Below are positions 1 to 8,150 of a stretch of DNA of 64,000 nucleotides, piece after piece. The position numbers were made by a program, and so were the translations under genes. The number at the start of each line of letters is the position of its first letter. Position 1 is the stretch's first letter. The DNA comes from Pseudomonas sp. Gutcm_11s (GTDB lineage: Bacteria > Pseudomonadota > Gammaproteobacteria > Pseudomonadales > Pseudomonadaceae), in contig NZ_JAQSUW010000011.1 in the NCBI RefSeq assembly GCF_028649395.1, positions 282,802 through 346,801 of the forward strand, written 5' to 3'. Under the pieces are notes generated by a model, which worked only from the letters and a program-made list of their open reading frames with translations, was not told the origin of the DNA and made no database searches.

Positions 1-59
1 GTTAGAATACCGGCCTGTCACGCCGGGGGTCGCGGGTTCGAGTCCCGTCCGCTGCGCCA
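1..59 (+). tRNA. tRNA-Asp(GTC), 3' part, cut by window start
   Basis: The anticodon arm is complete: a five-pair stem at 10-14/22-26 encloses a seven-base loop with anticodon GTC at 17-19. A T-arm with loop TTCGAGT follows at 37-43. The 3' acceptor strand, discriminator G and an encoded CCA end at 57-59. The 5' acceptor strand and D-arm lie outside the window. GTC reads aspartate codons. Confidence 0.95.
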
Positions 60-100
60 TATATAAAGCCTTGGTTAGACTGAAGACCGAGGCTTGAAGA

Positions 101-126
101 AAACGACCGAAAGGTCGTTTTTTTTT
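101..126 (+). terminator. Rho-independent terminator after tRNA-Asp
   Basis: The perfect eight-base inverted repeat AAACGACC/GGTCGTTT has a GAAA tetraloop and is followed by a T-run to 126. It would end the tRNA transcript. Confidence 0.9.
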
Positions 127-289
127 GCCCGCGATTTTTCACGCGCAGGCAAAACCCTCCTCGATATGCCCCGCAATCGCTGAACTTATCCGCTTTTCGC
201 GGCTCCTACTGTGCCATAGCCATTGCTCGTTGCGTGCTGCTAAGCTCGCCCTCTCTTTCTGCCCTTCGTGGCTTCTACAAGGAACAAGC

Positions 290-1000
290 ATGAAACAACA
301 TCGTCTTGCTGCGGCGGTTGCCCTGGTCGGCCTGGTTCTGGCCGGTTGCGATGCACAAACCAGCGAAGTGGAACTCAAGACCCCGGCGCAGAAGGCTTCC
401 TACGGCATCGGTCTGAACATGGGCAAGAGCCTGTCCCAGGAAGGCCTGGCTGACCTGGACTCCAAGGCCGTGGCCATGGGCATCGAGGATGCCATCGGCA
501 AGAAAGAGCAGAAGCTGAAGGACGAGGAGCTGGCCGAGGCCTTCGCCTTCCTGCAGAAGCGCGCCGAGGAGCGCATGGCCAAGCTCAACGAGGAATCGGC
601 CCAGGCCGGCAAGAAGTTCCTCGAGGAAAACGGCAAGAAGGAAGGCGTGGTGACCACCGCCTCCGGCCTGCAGTATGAAGTGATCAAGAAGGCCGATGGC
701 GCTCAGCCGAAAGCCGCCGACGTGGTGACCGTGCACTACGAGGGCAAGCTCACCGACGGTACCGTGTTCGACAGCTCGGTCGAGCGTGGCAGCCCGATCG
801 ATCTGCCGGTCAGCGGCGTGATCCCGGGTTGGGTCGAAGGCCTGCAACTGATGCACGTAGGCGAGAAGTACAAGCTGTACATCCCCAGCGAGCTGGCCTA
901 TGGCGCGCAGAGTCCGAGCCCGGCGATTCCAGCCAACTCGGTACTGGTGTTCGATCTGGAACTGCTGGCCATCAAGGATCCGGCTGCTCCCGCTCAGTAA
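290..1000 (+). CDS. FKBP-type peptidyl-prolyl isomerase, lipoprotein (MIP/FkpA-like)
   Basis: This is a prolyl cis-trans isomerase that acts as a folding factor in the periplasm. The 236-residue protein starts with a lipoprotein signal (LAGC, Cys20). An alpha-helical FKBP N-terminal dimerisation domain covers about 30-125, and a C-terminal FKBP domain about 130-225 has the hallmarks DGTVFDSS, VIPGW and AYG. The reading frame is open upstream to 125, but that extension overlaps the tRNA terminator. The ATG at 290 follows AAGGAAC and begins a signal peptide, so it is chosen. Asp at +2 after the Cys would favour inner-membrane retention by E. coli rules; that part is inference. A terminator follows directly. 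Confidence 0.93.
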   Translation: MKQHRLAAAVALVGLVLAGCDAQTSEVELKTPAQKASYGIGLNMGKSLSQEGLADLDSKAVAMGIEDAIGKKEQKLKDEELAEAFAFLQKRAEERMAKLNEESAQAGKKFLEENGKKEGVVTTASGLQYEVIKKADGAQPKAADVVTVHYEGKLTDGTVFDSSVERGSPIDLPVSGVIPGWVEGLQLMHVGEKYKLYIPSELAYGAQSPSPAIPANSVLVFDLELLAIKDPAAPAQ

Positions 1001-1017
1001 CACCTGTCGCTATACAG

Positions 1018-1046
1018 AACGCCCCGCTCGCCGGGGCGTTTTCGTT
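1018..1046 (+). terminator. Terminator after the FKBP gene
   Basis: AACGCCCCG pairs with CGGGGCGTT across a five-base loop (1018-1040), followed by TTTTCGTTT. Confidence 0.85.
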
Positions 1047-1108
1047 TGTAGAACCAGGGGGGCGACTGGTCGGTCTGAACGAAGGTGACAGTGGTTGTGG
1101 TGTTACGG

Positions 1109-1117
1109 TTATGCACA
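1109..1117 (+). promoter_or_regulatory. DnaA-box-like site TTATGCACA
   Basis: This is an exact match to the relaxed DnaA box TTATNCACA in the 354-base intergenic gap between the FKBP and DUF1232 genes. A single match can occur by chance; its value comes from the second cluster at 1276-1311. Confidence 0.4.
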
Positions 1118-1275
1118 TTGCGCCGGTTACTTTTCCTGTTCCGCGTGTTACAGCTTTCCTGAGCAATGCTCATATCGTAACCAGCTGATTTATATGGTTT
1201 TTTGCATGTGAGCAAAAAGTGCCCGATCTGTAGCGGAGCCGCATGTGGTGGGCGTTTGCTCGAGGCATCAAAGAA

Positions 1276-1311
1276 CTGTTCACAGGGTTATCCACAGCTA
1301 TGGTGGATAAC
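1276..1311. promoter_or_regulatory. Inverted pair of DnaA-box-like sites upstream of the DUF1232 gene
   Basis: TTATCCACA (1288-1296, + strand) matches the strict DnaA consensus. Its near copy TTATCCACC lies on the minus strand at 1302-1310, so GTTATCCAC and GTGGATAAC form a 9-7-9 hyphenated palindrome (1287-1311). A weaker 7/9 match, CTGTTCACA, lies at 1276-1284. The rest of the 1047-1354 gap shows no gene. The sites may bind DnaA or another regulator that recognises the palindrome. Confidence 0.5.
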
Positions 1312-1354
1312 TGAATGCAGCCCAGCAGGCATGGGCAATAGCGGAGTTTGAGCG

Positions 1355-1771
1355 ATGACTTTTCCCGGCAATGGTGTGCGTTACCTTCGTCTGGCACAGC
1401 GGATTCTGGCGCGTGGTCGACTGCCTGCGTTGCTATTGGCGGTCGCTCGAAAAGGCGAGGGTGGTGCACGCTTCGCCCGCTTGCGCGGTGATCTGAGTCT
1501 GTTGCAGGGACTCTGCGCCGCCTGGTGGCGCGGTGAGTATCGAGCCATCGGCAGCCAGGCGCTGATCGCGGTCGTGGCGGCGTTGGTGTACTTCGTGATG
1601 CCACTGGACATGGCGCCGGACTGGCTGCTCGGCGTGGGCCTGCTGGACGACCTGGCGGTGCTGGCCTGGGTGCTGCGCACCTGGGAGGGCGAGCTGGATG
1701 CCTATCGCGCCTGGCGCGAGGCGCAGTCGCCCGAGGCTCTCAAACAGGTGGAAGCACTGCCTGTTCCCTGA
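1355..1771 (+). CDS. DUF1232 (YkvA-like) membrane-associated protein
   Basis: A 138-residue protein with one hydrophobic segment at about 67-95 that contains the DUF1232 core: a proline-aspartate pair in MPLDMAPDWL followed by GLLDDLAVL. The biochemical role of the family is unknown. The ATG at 1355 follows GGAG with normal spacing. It stands alone downstream of the DnaA-box cluster and is not obviously in an operon with the next gene, which lies 180 bases away. I assign the family from the motif; any function is open. Confidence 0.85.
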   Translation: MTFPGNGVRYLRLAQRILARGRLPALLLAVARKGEGGARFARLRGDLSLLQGLCAAWWRGEYRAIGSQALIAVVAALVYFVMPLDMAPDWLLGVGLLDDLAVLAWVLRTWEGELDAYRAWREAQSPEALKQVEALPVP

Positions 1772-1953
1772 TTGCTGTTCGTAGTCGTGCTGGGGCGCTC
1801 TCCTCGTGGCGCTCCAATGCATCTCCCTGGCTGCTGCCGACTCTTGTCTGACGAGTCAGCATGGGTCACGCTCTGCAGCTATCCGCGCTGTTAAGATGAG
1901 CGCCAGCAAGGGAGGTGCCGAGTGTCTCGGCACTGTTGTCCACGGAGAGCTGT

Positions 1954-2274
1954 ATGAGTGTGCAAGTGATCACGCGCGATGGCGAAGCGGAGTACGCCGT
2001 GCTGCCCTGGGCCGAGTACCAGGCACTGCTGAAGGCAGCCGGCCAGATGCCGGCAACCGCCGCCGCGCCGGCCTCGAAACCTAGTTCGCGGTTCGACCAA
2101 CTGGCCAGCCTGCGCGAGGCCAAGGGCATGTCCCAGGGCGATCTGGCCCGCGCCGTGGGCATCAGCCCGCACTACCTGAATCTGATCGAGACCGGCGAGC
2201 GTGAGCCGGACAGCGCCATCCAGCGTTCGCTGGCGCATGTGCTGGAAATCGGTGGGTGGGAGCAGCCGTCGTGA
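1954..2274 (+). CDS. XRE-family transcriptional regulator
   Basis: A 106-residue protein. The first 30 residues (…EYAVLPWAEYQALL) resemble the short N-terminal strand-helix segment found in many antitoxin-like regulators. A Cro/C1-type helix-turn-helix occupies about 48-100, with the recognition region MSQGDLARAVGISPHYL. The frame is open a little further upstream, but the ATG at 1954 has GGAG eight bases before it. It overlaps the next gene by four bases (GTGA), so the two are probably co-translated. Its targets are unknown, and autoregulation is likely by analogy only. Confidence 0.85.
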   Translation: MSVQVITRDGEAEYAVLPWAEYQALLKAAGQMPATAAAPASKPSSRFDQLASLREAKGMSQGDLARAVGISPHYLNLIETGEREPDSAIQRSLAHVLEIGGWEQPS

Positions 2275-2636
2275 GCGTGCGTATCCAGCGCCAGCATTGG
2301 CAGGCTCTGCTCGGTGAGCTGGAGGATGCCCGCCGCCAACGCCACCTGCTGACCTACCGTGCGCTCGTCGAGCGCCTGCAGCTGCCCACGCCGGCCATGC
2401 AGACTCTGACTGCCGCCCTCGAACATCTGGCCGCCCTCGACGCCCGCGCCGAGCGGCCACTGCGCAGCGCTCTGGTGATCAGCCAGGGGGCCAGCCGCCT
2501 GCCACGTATCGGCTTCTTCGAGTGCGTGGCGCGCCTGGGGCGTTTCTCCGGTCCTTCCGACGGTATCGCTGCAGCCTCCTGGCATGCGGCAGAGGTGGCC
2601 CGGGTCTTCGAGTTCAGCTACCCCGAGGAACCATGA
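2271..2636 (+). CDS. Conserved hypothetical protein, middle gene of XRE trio
   Basis: A soluble protein of 121 residues starting at a GTG that overlaps the stop of the XRE gene. The N-terminal half is helical and rich in Leu/Gln/Arg; the C-terminal half (…RIGFFECVARLG…) is more mixed. I see no RelE-, HipA- or PIN-like motif, so there is no direct support for calling it a toxin. It overlaps the following Sel1 gene by four bases (ATGA). The tight coupling suggests these three products work together, but the function is not recognisable from sequence. Confidence 0.7.
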   Translation: MSVRIQRQHWQALLGELEDARRQRHLLTYRALVERLQLPTPAMQTLTAALEHLAALDARAERPLRSALVISQGASRLPRIGFFECVARLGRFSGPSDGIAAASWHAAEVARVFEFSYPEEP

Positions 2637-3115
2637 TGCTCTGGCGCCTGCGTGCGCGCCTGGGCTACTGGTTGGCGCGGCGCCTGTTCCACTGGCGCTG
2701 GCTGATGCAGCAGCCTCGGGCCTGGCACTGGATGCAGGGCCAGTACGCGCGCATGGCTGCGCTTGGGCATGTGCCTGCGCAGAGTTTCTACGGCCACATC
2801 CTGCTGTTTCGCGGTCAGGGCTTCGGCGCTCGAGAAGAGGGGCTGCGCCTGCTGCGTCTGGCGGCGCAGGGTGGCGATGGCAAGTCGGCCTACCAGCTCG
2901 GCGTGCAGTGCCTTGCCGGCGACAGTCGGCAGGCGCCGGATGCCGCCGAGGCCGCGCGCTGGTGGCAGATGGCGGCCGATGCTGACCATCCATTGGCGGC
3001 GCAGCGCCTGGCCCAGCTGTATCGCGAGGGCGGGCCTGGGTTGTCTCCAGATCCAGTCCGGGCCGATGCGCTGGCCCAGCGGGCAGAGACCCTCGGCTTC
3101 AAGCCGAGAGGCTGA
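2633..3115 (+). CDS. Sel1-repeat (TPR-like) protein
   Basis: A 160-residue protein with an amphipathic, Arg/Trp-rich N-terminus. Two to three Sel1-like repeats lie at about 60-150, recognisable as LRLLRLAAQGGDGKSAYQLG and ARWWQMAADADHPLAAQRLA. Sel1 repeats are protein-protein interaction scaffolds. The start overlaps the upstream gene (ATGATG). The 3' end overlaps the convergent EAL-GGDDF gene by 17 bases. No signal peptide is evident. Confidence 0.8.
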   Translation: MMLWRLRARLGYWLARRLFHWRWLMQQPRAWHWMQGQYARMAALGHVPAQSFYGHILLFRGQGFGAREEGLRLLRLAAQGGDGKSAYQLGVQCLAGDSRQAPDAAEAARWWQMAADADHPLAAQRLAQLYREGGPGLSPDPVRADALAQRAETLGFKPRG

Positions 3116-4859
3116 GCGTATCGAGGATGTGCAGGCTGTAGCCGGGCACATTCTTGGCGTGGCGCTTGGCCTCTGAGGCCAGGCCGGCCAGTTGGCTGGC
3201 ATCCAGCTGCGCGCAGTTTTGCGGATGCAGATGCACTACTCCAATGGAGAGCGACAGCAGCGGGAATTCCTCGCGCTTGCCCTGGCGGTTGTGGCTGACG
3301 AAACAGCCGGCCTGCAGGTGCTCCTCGCGATAGAAGCGCCGGCATTGCGCCTGGAAGTCTTCCAGTAGCTGGTTGAGCCGCTCGCGCCAGTTGTCCGGGC
3401 CCAGCACCAAGAGGAAGTCGTCGCCGCCGATGTGGCCGACGAAGTCGCGGCTGGGGTCGACCCTCTCGTTCAAACACTGCGCCAGGCACAGCAGAACCTC
3501 GTCGCCACGGGCGTAGCCGTAGAGGTCGTTGAACGGCTTGAAGCTGTCGATATCCACATAGCACACCGCTGCCTCGCGGCCCTGCTGCAGCAGGCGGCCG
3601 AGGCACTGCTGGATCGGCACGTTACCGGGCAGCAGGGTCAGCGGGTTGGCGTGGCGAGCCTGCTGGATGCGCAGTTCGGTGATCAAGCGGAGCACGTCGA
3701 TGACCCGGCCCAGGCCGCGATAACGCCCCTGGCAGGTGATGATGAAATCTTCCTCCATGCGCTGCCGGGCGCGGCTGGTGAGCAGGCGGCTGACCTGCTG
3801 CAGCGATTGGCCGATGTCCACGGCGAGGAAGTCGCTGCTCATCAGGCGGCTGATCGGCTTGCGCGCGAACAGATCGGTGGCGAACGGCTTCAGCAGCGCA
3901 TCGGACAGCGAGTGGCGATGGACGATGCCGACCGGCTGCTCGTGGTCATCCAGCACCGTCAGCGAGTTGAGGTTGGCCTGGGCGCGGAAGGCTTCCAGTA
4001 CCACGGCGATGGGGGTGGCGCTGGTCACCGCCGGCTGCTCGTTGAGCAGTGCGGAGAGATCACCGCCGTCTTCGCTCAGCGGTGTGTTCGGGCTGTCCAG
4101 GCGTGGCAGCAGCTTCTGCGCATCGCGCGGTGGCTGTTCCTGCGGACGGCACAGCAGGTAGCCCTGGACCAGATCGACGCCCATCTCGACCAGGGTCGCC
4201 AGCTCCTCGGCCAGCTCGATGCCCTCGGCGATCACCTGAGCGCGGGAAGCCTTGGCCATCTTCAGGATTGAATCGACGAACTCGCGCTTCACTGCGTCCT
4301 GGTGGATGCCGTCGATGAAGTGGCGGTCGATCTTCACGTAATCGGGGCGCAACTCGGACCACAGGCGCAGGCTCGAGTAGCCGGCGCCGAGGTCATCCAG
4401 GGCGATGGAGAAGCCCATGGCGCGGTAGTGGTGCAGGGCGGTATCGAGCAGGGCGAAGTCGTCGATCGGTGCTTGCTCGGTGAGCTCGATCACCACCCGG
4501 TCCGGCGAGATGCCGAACTCCTGCAGTAGGCGCAGGGTGCGCCCGGGCTGGTGGCTGGCTTCCAGCAGCGACTCCGGTGATACGTTGAGGAACAGCTTGC
4601 CGCCGAGTTGCTGGTCGCGGAAGCGGCGCAGGGCGCACTTGCGGGCGCTGAGTTCTAGTTCGCTCAGGCGGCCGGCGTTGCGGGCCACGCTGAACAGGGC
4701 GATAGGGGCGTGCAGGGAGCTGTTGGACGGACCGCGGGTCAGCGCCTCGTAACCGAGGATGCGTCGCTCGGAGAGGCTGATGATGGGCTGGAACAGACTG
4801 TGCAGGTCGCCGTGAGCGAGGATGGATTCCAGAGCGCTCAACTGCTCGGTGACGGTCAT
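3099..4859 (-). CDS. EAL-CBS-GGDDF protein, predicted c-di-GMP phosphodiesterase
   Basis: A cytoplasmic protein of 586 residues. The EAL domain (about 15-245) keeps the expected metal and catalytic residues in EALTRG, NVSPESL, ELTEQ, DDLGAGYSSL, KIDR, AEGIE and QGY. Two CBS motifs (about 280-395) may sense a nucleotide. A C-terminal GGDEF-like domain (about 415-575) has GGDDF in place of GGDEF, so cyclase activity is doubtful. The net prediction is c-di-GMP hydrolysis with regulatory CBS and GGDDF parts. A TTG extension seven codons upstream is possible, but the ATG at 4859 fits better. In P. aeruginosa a gene of this architecture also lies next to prc/algO. It converges with and overlaps the Sel1 gene. 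Confidence 0.9.
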   Translation of the reverse strand: MTVTEQLSALESILAHGDLHSLFQPIISLSERRILGYEALTRGPSNSSLHAPIALFSVARNAGRLSELELSARKCALRRFRDQQLGGKLFLNVSPESLLEASHQPGRTLRLLQEFGISPDRVVIELTEQAPIDDFALLDTALHHYRAMGFSIALDDLGAGYSSLRLWSELRPDYVKIDRHFIDGIHQDAVKREFVDSILKMAKASRAQVIAEGIELAEELATLVEMGVDLVQGYLLCRPQEQPPRDAQKLLPRLDSPNTPLSEDGGDLSALLNEQPAVTSATPIAVVLEAFRAQANLNSLTVLDDHEQPVGIVHRHSLSDALLKPFATDLFARKPISRLMSSDFLAVDIGQSLQQVSRLLTSRARQRMEEDFIITCQGRYRGLGRVIDVLRLITELRIQQARHANPLTLLPGNVPIQQCLGRLLQQGREAAVCYVDIDSFKPFNDLYGYARGDEVLLCLAQCLNERVDPSRDFVGHIGGDDFLLVLGPDNWRERLNQLLEDFQAQCRRFYREEHLQAGCFVSHNRQGKREEFPLLSLSIGVVHLHPQNCAQLDASQLAGLASEAKRHAKNVPGYSLHILDTLSLSA

Positions 4860-4880
4860 GGGGGTGTCTCGTTCTGCCAA

Positions 4881-4912
4881 AAGAAAAGGGGCCGGTATCG
4901 CTACCGGCCCCT
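4881..4912 (-). terminator. Terminator of prc
   Basis: An 11-base perfect inverted repeat at 4887-4897/4902-4912 has a four-base loop. On the minus strand it is followed by TTTTCTT. It separates prc from the downstream EAL gene. Confidence 0.85.
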
Positions 4913-4953
4913 ATTTCACGACAGTCCGATGACTGTTTGATTACGCTCAGGCG

Positions 4954-7032
4954 TTAGTGCTTGGCTACGCGAGCTTCCAGGCCTAGGTAGTCGAGCAGGA
5001 TGTGGCCGCTCTCGGTCAGGTAGGCGTCGTCTTCCGGCTTGGTCTTCTCCGGCTCGACCGGCGCCGCGTCTTCGTCCTCGTCCTTGATTTCCTTGAGCAG
5101 CTCTTCGCCCTTGGCCTTGCGCTTGGCGTTTTCCAACGCCAGTTGCTTGGCCTCGATATCGGCATGCTGGCTGCGGCGCGCCTGCTCGTTGAGGCTGACG
5201 CTGGTCTCGGCCATCAGCTTCTGTGCTAGAGCCAGGCGCTCGCGGGTGAAGACGAAGTCCGGGTTGCTCGCGGTGCGCGACTCATGACGTGCCTTCAGCT
5301 CGGAGAGGAACGGCTTGTAGGGGTTGCTGTCCGGATTTACCGCCGGCTTGATGCTGTCCCACGGCATGGCCTCGGGCAGGGCGCTCTCGCCGATCTGCTT
5401 GGTGTCCACGATGTTGGGGTAGGCGATGTCCGGCAGTACGCCCTGGTGTTGGGTGCTCTGCCCGGAAACCCGGTAGAACTTGGCCAGGGTCAGCTTCAGC
5501 TCGCCATGGTTGAGCGGCTGGATGGTCTGCACGGTGCCCTTGCCGAAGGTCTGGCCACCGAGGATCAGTGCGCGATGGTAGTCCTGCATGGCACCGGCGA
5601 AGATCTCCGAGGCGGAAGCGGACAGGCGATCCACCAGCACGGCCATCGGGCCGTTGTAGAACACGCCGGGCTCCTCGTCGGCCAGCACGTCGACGCGGCC
5701 GTCGCTGTTGCGGACCAGCACGGTCGGGCCCTGGTCGATGAACAGGCCGGTCAGCTCGGTGGCTTCCTGTAGGGAGCCGCCGCCGTTGTCGCGCAGGTCG
5801 ATCACTACGCCGTCGACTTTCTCCTGCTTCAGCTCACCCAGCAGGCGCTTCACGTCTCGGGTGGTGCTCTTGTAGTTCGGGTCCTGGGCGCGGTAGGCCT
5901 TGAAGTCGAGGTAGAAGGCCGGGACCTTGATCACGCCGAGCTTGTACTCGCGACCCTCGTGCTGCAGCTTGAGCACCGACTTCTGCGCCGCTTGCTCCTC
6001 CAGCTTGACCGCTTCGCGGACGATGGTGACCACCTTGCTGGTCTGATCGTTGGGTGCGTTGCTGGCCGGGATCACCTCCAGGCGTACCTTGGAGCCTTTC
6101 GGTCCGCGAATCAGCTTGACCACTTCGTCCAGGCGCCAGCCGATCACGTCGACCATGTCCTTGTCACCTTGGGCCACGCCGATGATCTTGTCGGCCGGCG
6201 CGACCTGCTTGCTCTTCTCGGCAGGGCCGGCCGGAACCAGGCGCACCACCTTGACGTATTCGTTGTCGGTCTGCAGGACGGCACCGATGCCTTCCAGCGA
6301 CAGACTCATGTTGATGTCGAAGTTCTCCGCGTTGTCCGGGGAGAGGTAGTTGGTGTGCGGGTCGTAGGTCTGTGCGAAGGCGTTGATGTAGGCCTGGAAC
6401 ACGTCTTCGCCGCGGGTCTGCTCGAGGCGCTTGCGCTGGTTGTTGTAGCGCTTCTGCAGCAGGTCCTGGATGTCCTTGGGTTCCTTGCCGGCGATCTTCA
6501 GGCGCAGCACCTCGTCCTTCACACGCTTGCGCCAGAGGTCGTCCAGCTCGGCCTTGTCCTTGACCCAGGGGGCCTTCTCGCGGTCCACCAGCAGGCTCTC
6601 GTCGGCATTGAAGTCGAACTTGTCGACGCCGGCCTTGAGCAGCGAGTCGACGTAGTCGAGGCGTTCCTCGGCGCGTTGCAGGTAGGTGCGGTAGATGACG
6701 AAGCCGGGTTCCAGGTCGCCGCTCTTGAGCAGGTCGTCGAACTTCTTCTGCCAGCGGTCGAACTGGGCGATGTCGGCGGCGGTGAAGTAGCTGCGCGCCG
6801 GGTCGAGCATCTTCAGGTAGCCCTCGTAGATCTTCGCCGAGCGGGCGTCATCGAGTGGCGGCTTGTTGTAGTGGTGGCGCTTGAGCAGCTCGACCACGTT
6901 GAGGCTGGCGATCACCTGCTCGCGATCCGGTTGCAGGTAGGCCCAGTTCTCCGCGGCGGCCTTGGCGGCGGCGGGCAGGGCGTGCAGGCCGAGTAACAGG
7001 GCCAGGGCGGTAGCGGGGAGGAAACGCTGCAT
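4954..7032 (-). CDS. prc: Tail-specific (C-terminal processing) periplasmic protease Prc/AlgO
   Basis: An S41A-family serine protease of 692 residues that degrades periplasmic proteins from their C-termini. In P. aeruginosa the homologue AlgO can cleave truncated MucA and so influence AlgU. The signal peptide (MQRFLPATALALLLGLH… AAA) is followed by an N-terminal helical domain, a PDZ domain, and the protease core with the Ser of ASASEIFAGAM and the Lys of FGKGTVQT as the Ser/Lys dyad. A Lys/Glu-rich C-terminal DUF3340 region completes it. The frame is open upstream to 7170. An ATG at 7065 is an alternative start; 7032 is preferred because it begins the signal peptide. Its terminator lies at 4881-4912. 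Confidence 0.93.
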   Translation of the reverse strand: MQRFLPATALALLLGLHALPAAAKAAAENWAYLQPDREQVIASLNVVELLKRHHYNKPPLDDARSAKIYEGYLKMLDPARSYFTAADIAQFDRWQKKFDDLLKSGDLEPGFVIYRTYLQRAEERLDYVDSLLKAGVDKFDFNADESLLVDREKAPWVKDKAELDDLWRKRVKDEVLRLKIAGKEPKDIQDLLQKRYNNQRKRLEQTRGEDVFQAYINAFAQTYDPHTNYLSPDNAENFDINMSLSLEGIGAVLQTDNEYVKVVRLVPAGPAEKSKQVAPADKIIGVAQGDKDMVDVIGWRLDEVVKLIRGPKGSKVRLEVIPASNAPNDQTSKVVTIVREAVKLEEQAAQKSVLKLQHEGREYKLGVIKVPAFYLDFKAYRAQDPNYKSTTRDVKRLLGELKQEKVDGVVIDLRDNGGGSLQEATELTGLFIDQGPTVLVRNSDGRVDVLADEEPGVFYNGPMAVLVDRLSASASEIFAGAMQDYHRALILGGQTFGKGTVQTIQPLNHGELKLTLAKFYRVSGQSTQHQGVLPDIAYPNIVDTKQIGESALPEAMPWDSIKPAVNPDSNPYKPFLSELKARHESRTASNPDFVFTRERLALAQKLMAETSVSLNEQARRSQHADIEAKQLALENAKRKAKGEELLKEIKDEDEDAAPVEPEKTKPEDDAYLTESGHILLDYLGLEARVAKH

Positions 7033-7186
7033 GTTGGTTCGACGCGAAGGCAGGTGATAACGCATATTAGGCCGTCTAGTAGAGCGCCGGGTTCCGTTCG
7101 GGCCAGGCGACAAAATGCAAAAGCCCGGCATCAGGCGCAAAGCCGCGTGCTGTCTATGCCGGGGTCTCACTCACTATGGAGGCAGC

Positions 7187-8149
7187 ATGAAGGCATTGCA
7201 AGGCGTCGAGGGGCAGTTGGAGTGGGGCGAGCGGCCGGCTCCTGTCTGCGATGTGGGCCAGGTCCGGATTCGGGTGGCGGCGGCCGGGTTGAACCGCGCC
7301 GACCTGTTGCAGCGCGCCGGACATTACCCGCCGCCACCAGGGGCCAGCGACATCCTCGGCCTGGAATGTTCCGGCGTGGTAGTGGAGTCGGGCGCCGGCA
7401 GCCATTGGAAGGTCGGCGAGCGCGTTTGCGCGCTGCTGGCTGGCGGTGGCATGGCCGAGGAGGTGGTGGTCGATGCCCGCCATGCCCTGCCGGTGCCAGA
7501 AGGATTGTCGCTTGCCGAGGCAGCGGCGCTGCCCGAGGTGTACGCCACTGCCTGGCTCAACCTGTTCGAGCTGGCTGCGTTGAAACCCGGTGAGAAGGTG
7601 CTGCTGCATGCCGGTGCCAGCGGCGTGGGCTCGGCTGCGATCCAGTTGTGCAAGGCGTTCGGCAACCCTTGCTGGGTCAGCGTCGGTTCCGCTGAGCGCC
7701 TGGCCTATTGCGAAGGGCTGGGTGCGCAGGGCGGGGCGATTCGCGGCGATGGGCTGGAGAGTCTGCGCGATTTCGGCCCCTTCGATGTCATTCTCGATCC
7801 GGTAGGCGCCAGCTACGCCGAGCTCAATCAGCAGTTGCTGGCGCTCGACGGGCGCTGGGTGAACATCGGTCTGATGGGTGGCAGCAACGCGAACCTGAAC
7901 ATGGCTGTGCTGCTCGGCAAGCGCATCCAGCTGACCGGCTCGACCCTGCGTAACCGCGACGAGCAGTTCAAGGCCGAACTGCTGGCCAGCCTGCAACAGC
8001 ATGTCTGGCCGCTGTTCGCCGAGGGGCGCCTGAAGCCGCAGCTGGAGCGCGCCTATGCGCGTGGTGATGCCGAGGCCGCCTTCGCCGAGCTGGCCAGCAA
8101 CCAGGTGGCGGGCAAGCTGGTGCTGCTGGTCGACGACAGCCTGGTCTGA
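7187..8149 (+). CDS. NAD(P)H quinone oxidoreductase, zinc-free MDR (PIG3/Qor type)
   Basis: A medium-chain reductase of 320 residues. The GroES-like N-terminal half (AAGLNRADLLQRAGHYPPP) precedes a Rossmann NADPH-binding half with HAGASGVGSAAIQL at about 148. No structural zinc cysteines are present, which matches the zeta-crystallin/PIG3 group that reduces quinones or enones. GGAGG six bases before the ATG at 7187 fixes the start and excludes an upstream extension. It is divergent from prc and converges with the HAD gene one base away. Confidence 0.92.
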   Translation: MKALQGVEGQLEWGERPAPVCDVGQVRIRVAAAGLNRADLLQRAGHYPPPPGASDILGLECSGVVVESGAGSHWKVGERVCALLAGGGMAEEVVVDARHALPVPEGLSLAEAAALPEVYATAWLNLFELAALKPGEKVLLHAGASGVGSAAIQLCKAFGNPCWVSVGSAERLAYCEGLGAQGGAIRGDGLESLRDFGPFDVILDPVGASYAELNQQLLALDGRWVNIGLMGGSNANLNMAVLLGKRIQLTGSTLRNRDEQFKAELLASLQQHVWPLFAEGRLKPQLERAYARGDAEAAFAELASNQVAGKLVLLVDDSLV

Positions 8150-8150
8150 G

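Noticed and set aside
125..289. 55-codon N-terminal extension of the FKBP gene
   Set aside because: It begins inside the tRNA terminator and lacks a ribosome-binding site; the signal peptide starts at 290.
1001..1354. A small gene in the 354-base intergenic gap
   Set aside because: Open frames there are short, overlap the FKBP terminator and lack ribosome-binding sites; only regulatory-like sites are supported.
1954..2636. Type II toxin-antitoxin pair
   Set aside because: The XRE protein looks antitoxin-like, but the 121-residue partner shows no known toxin fold motif and a third gene is coupled; evidence is insufficient.
5959..6996. 345-codon open frame opposite prc
   Set aside because: Its Leu/Val/Gly/Asp pattern is the complement of prc codons, and it has no recognisable start signal or family.
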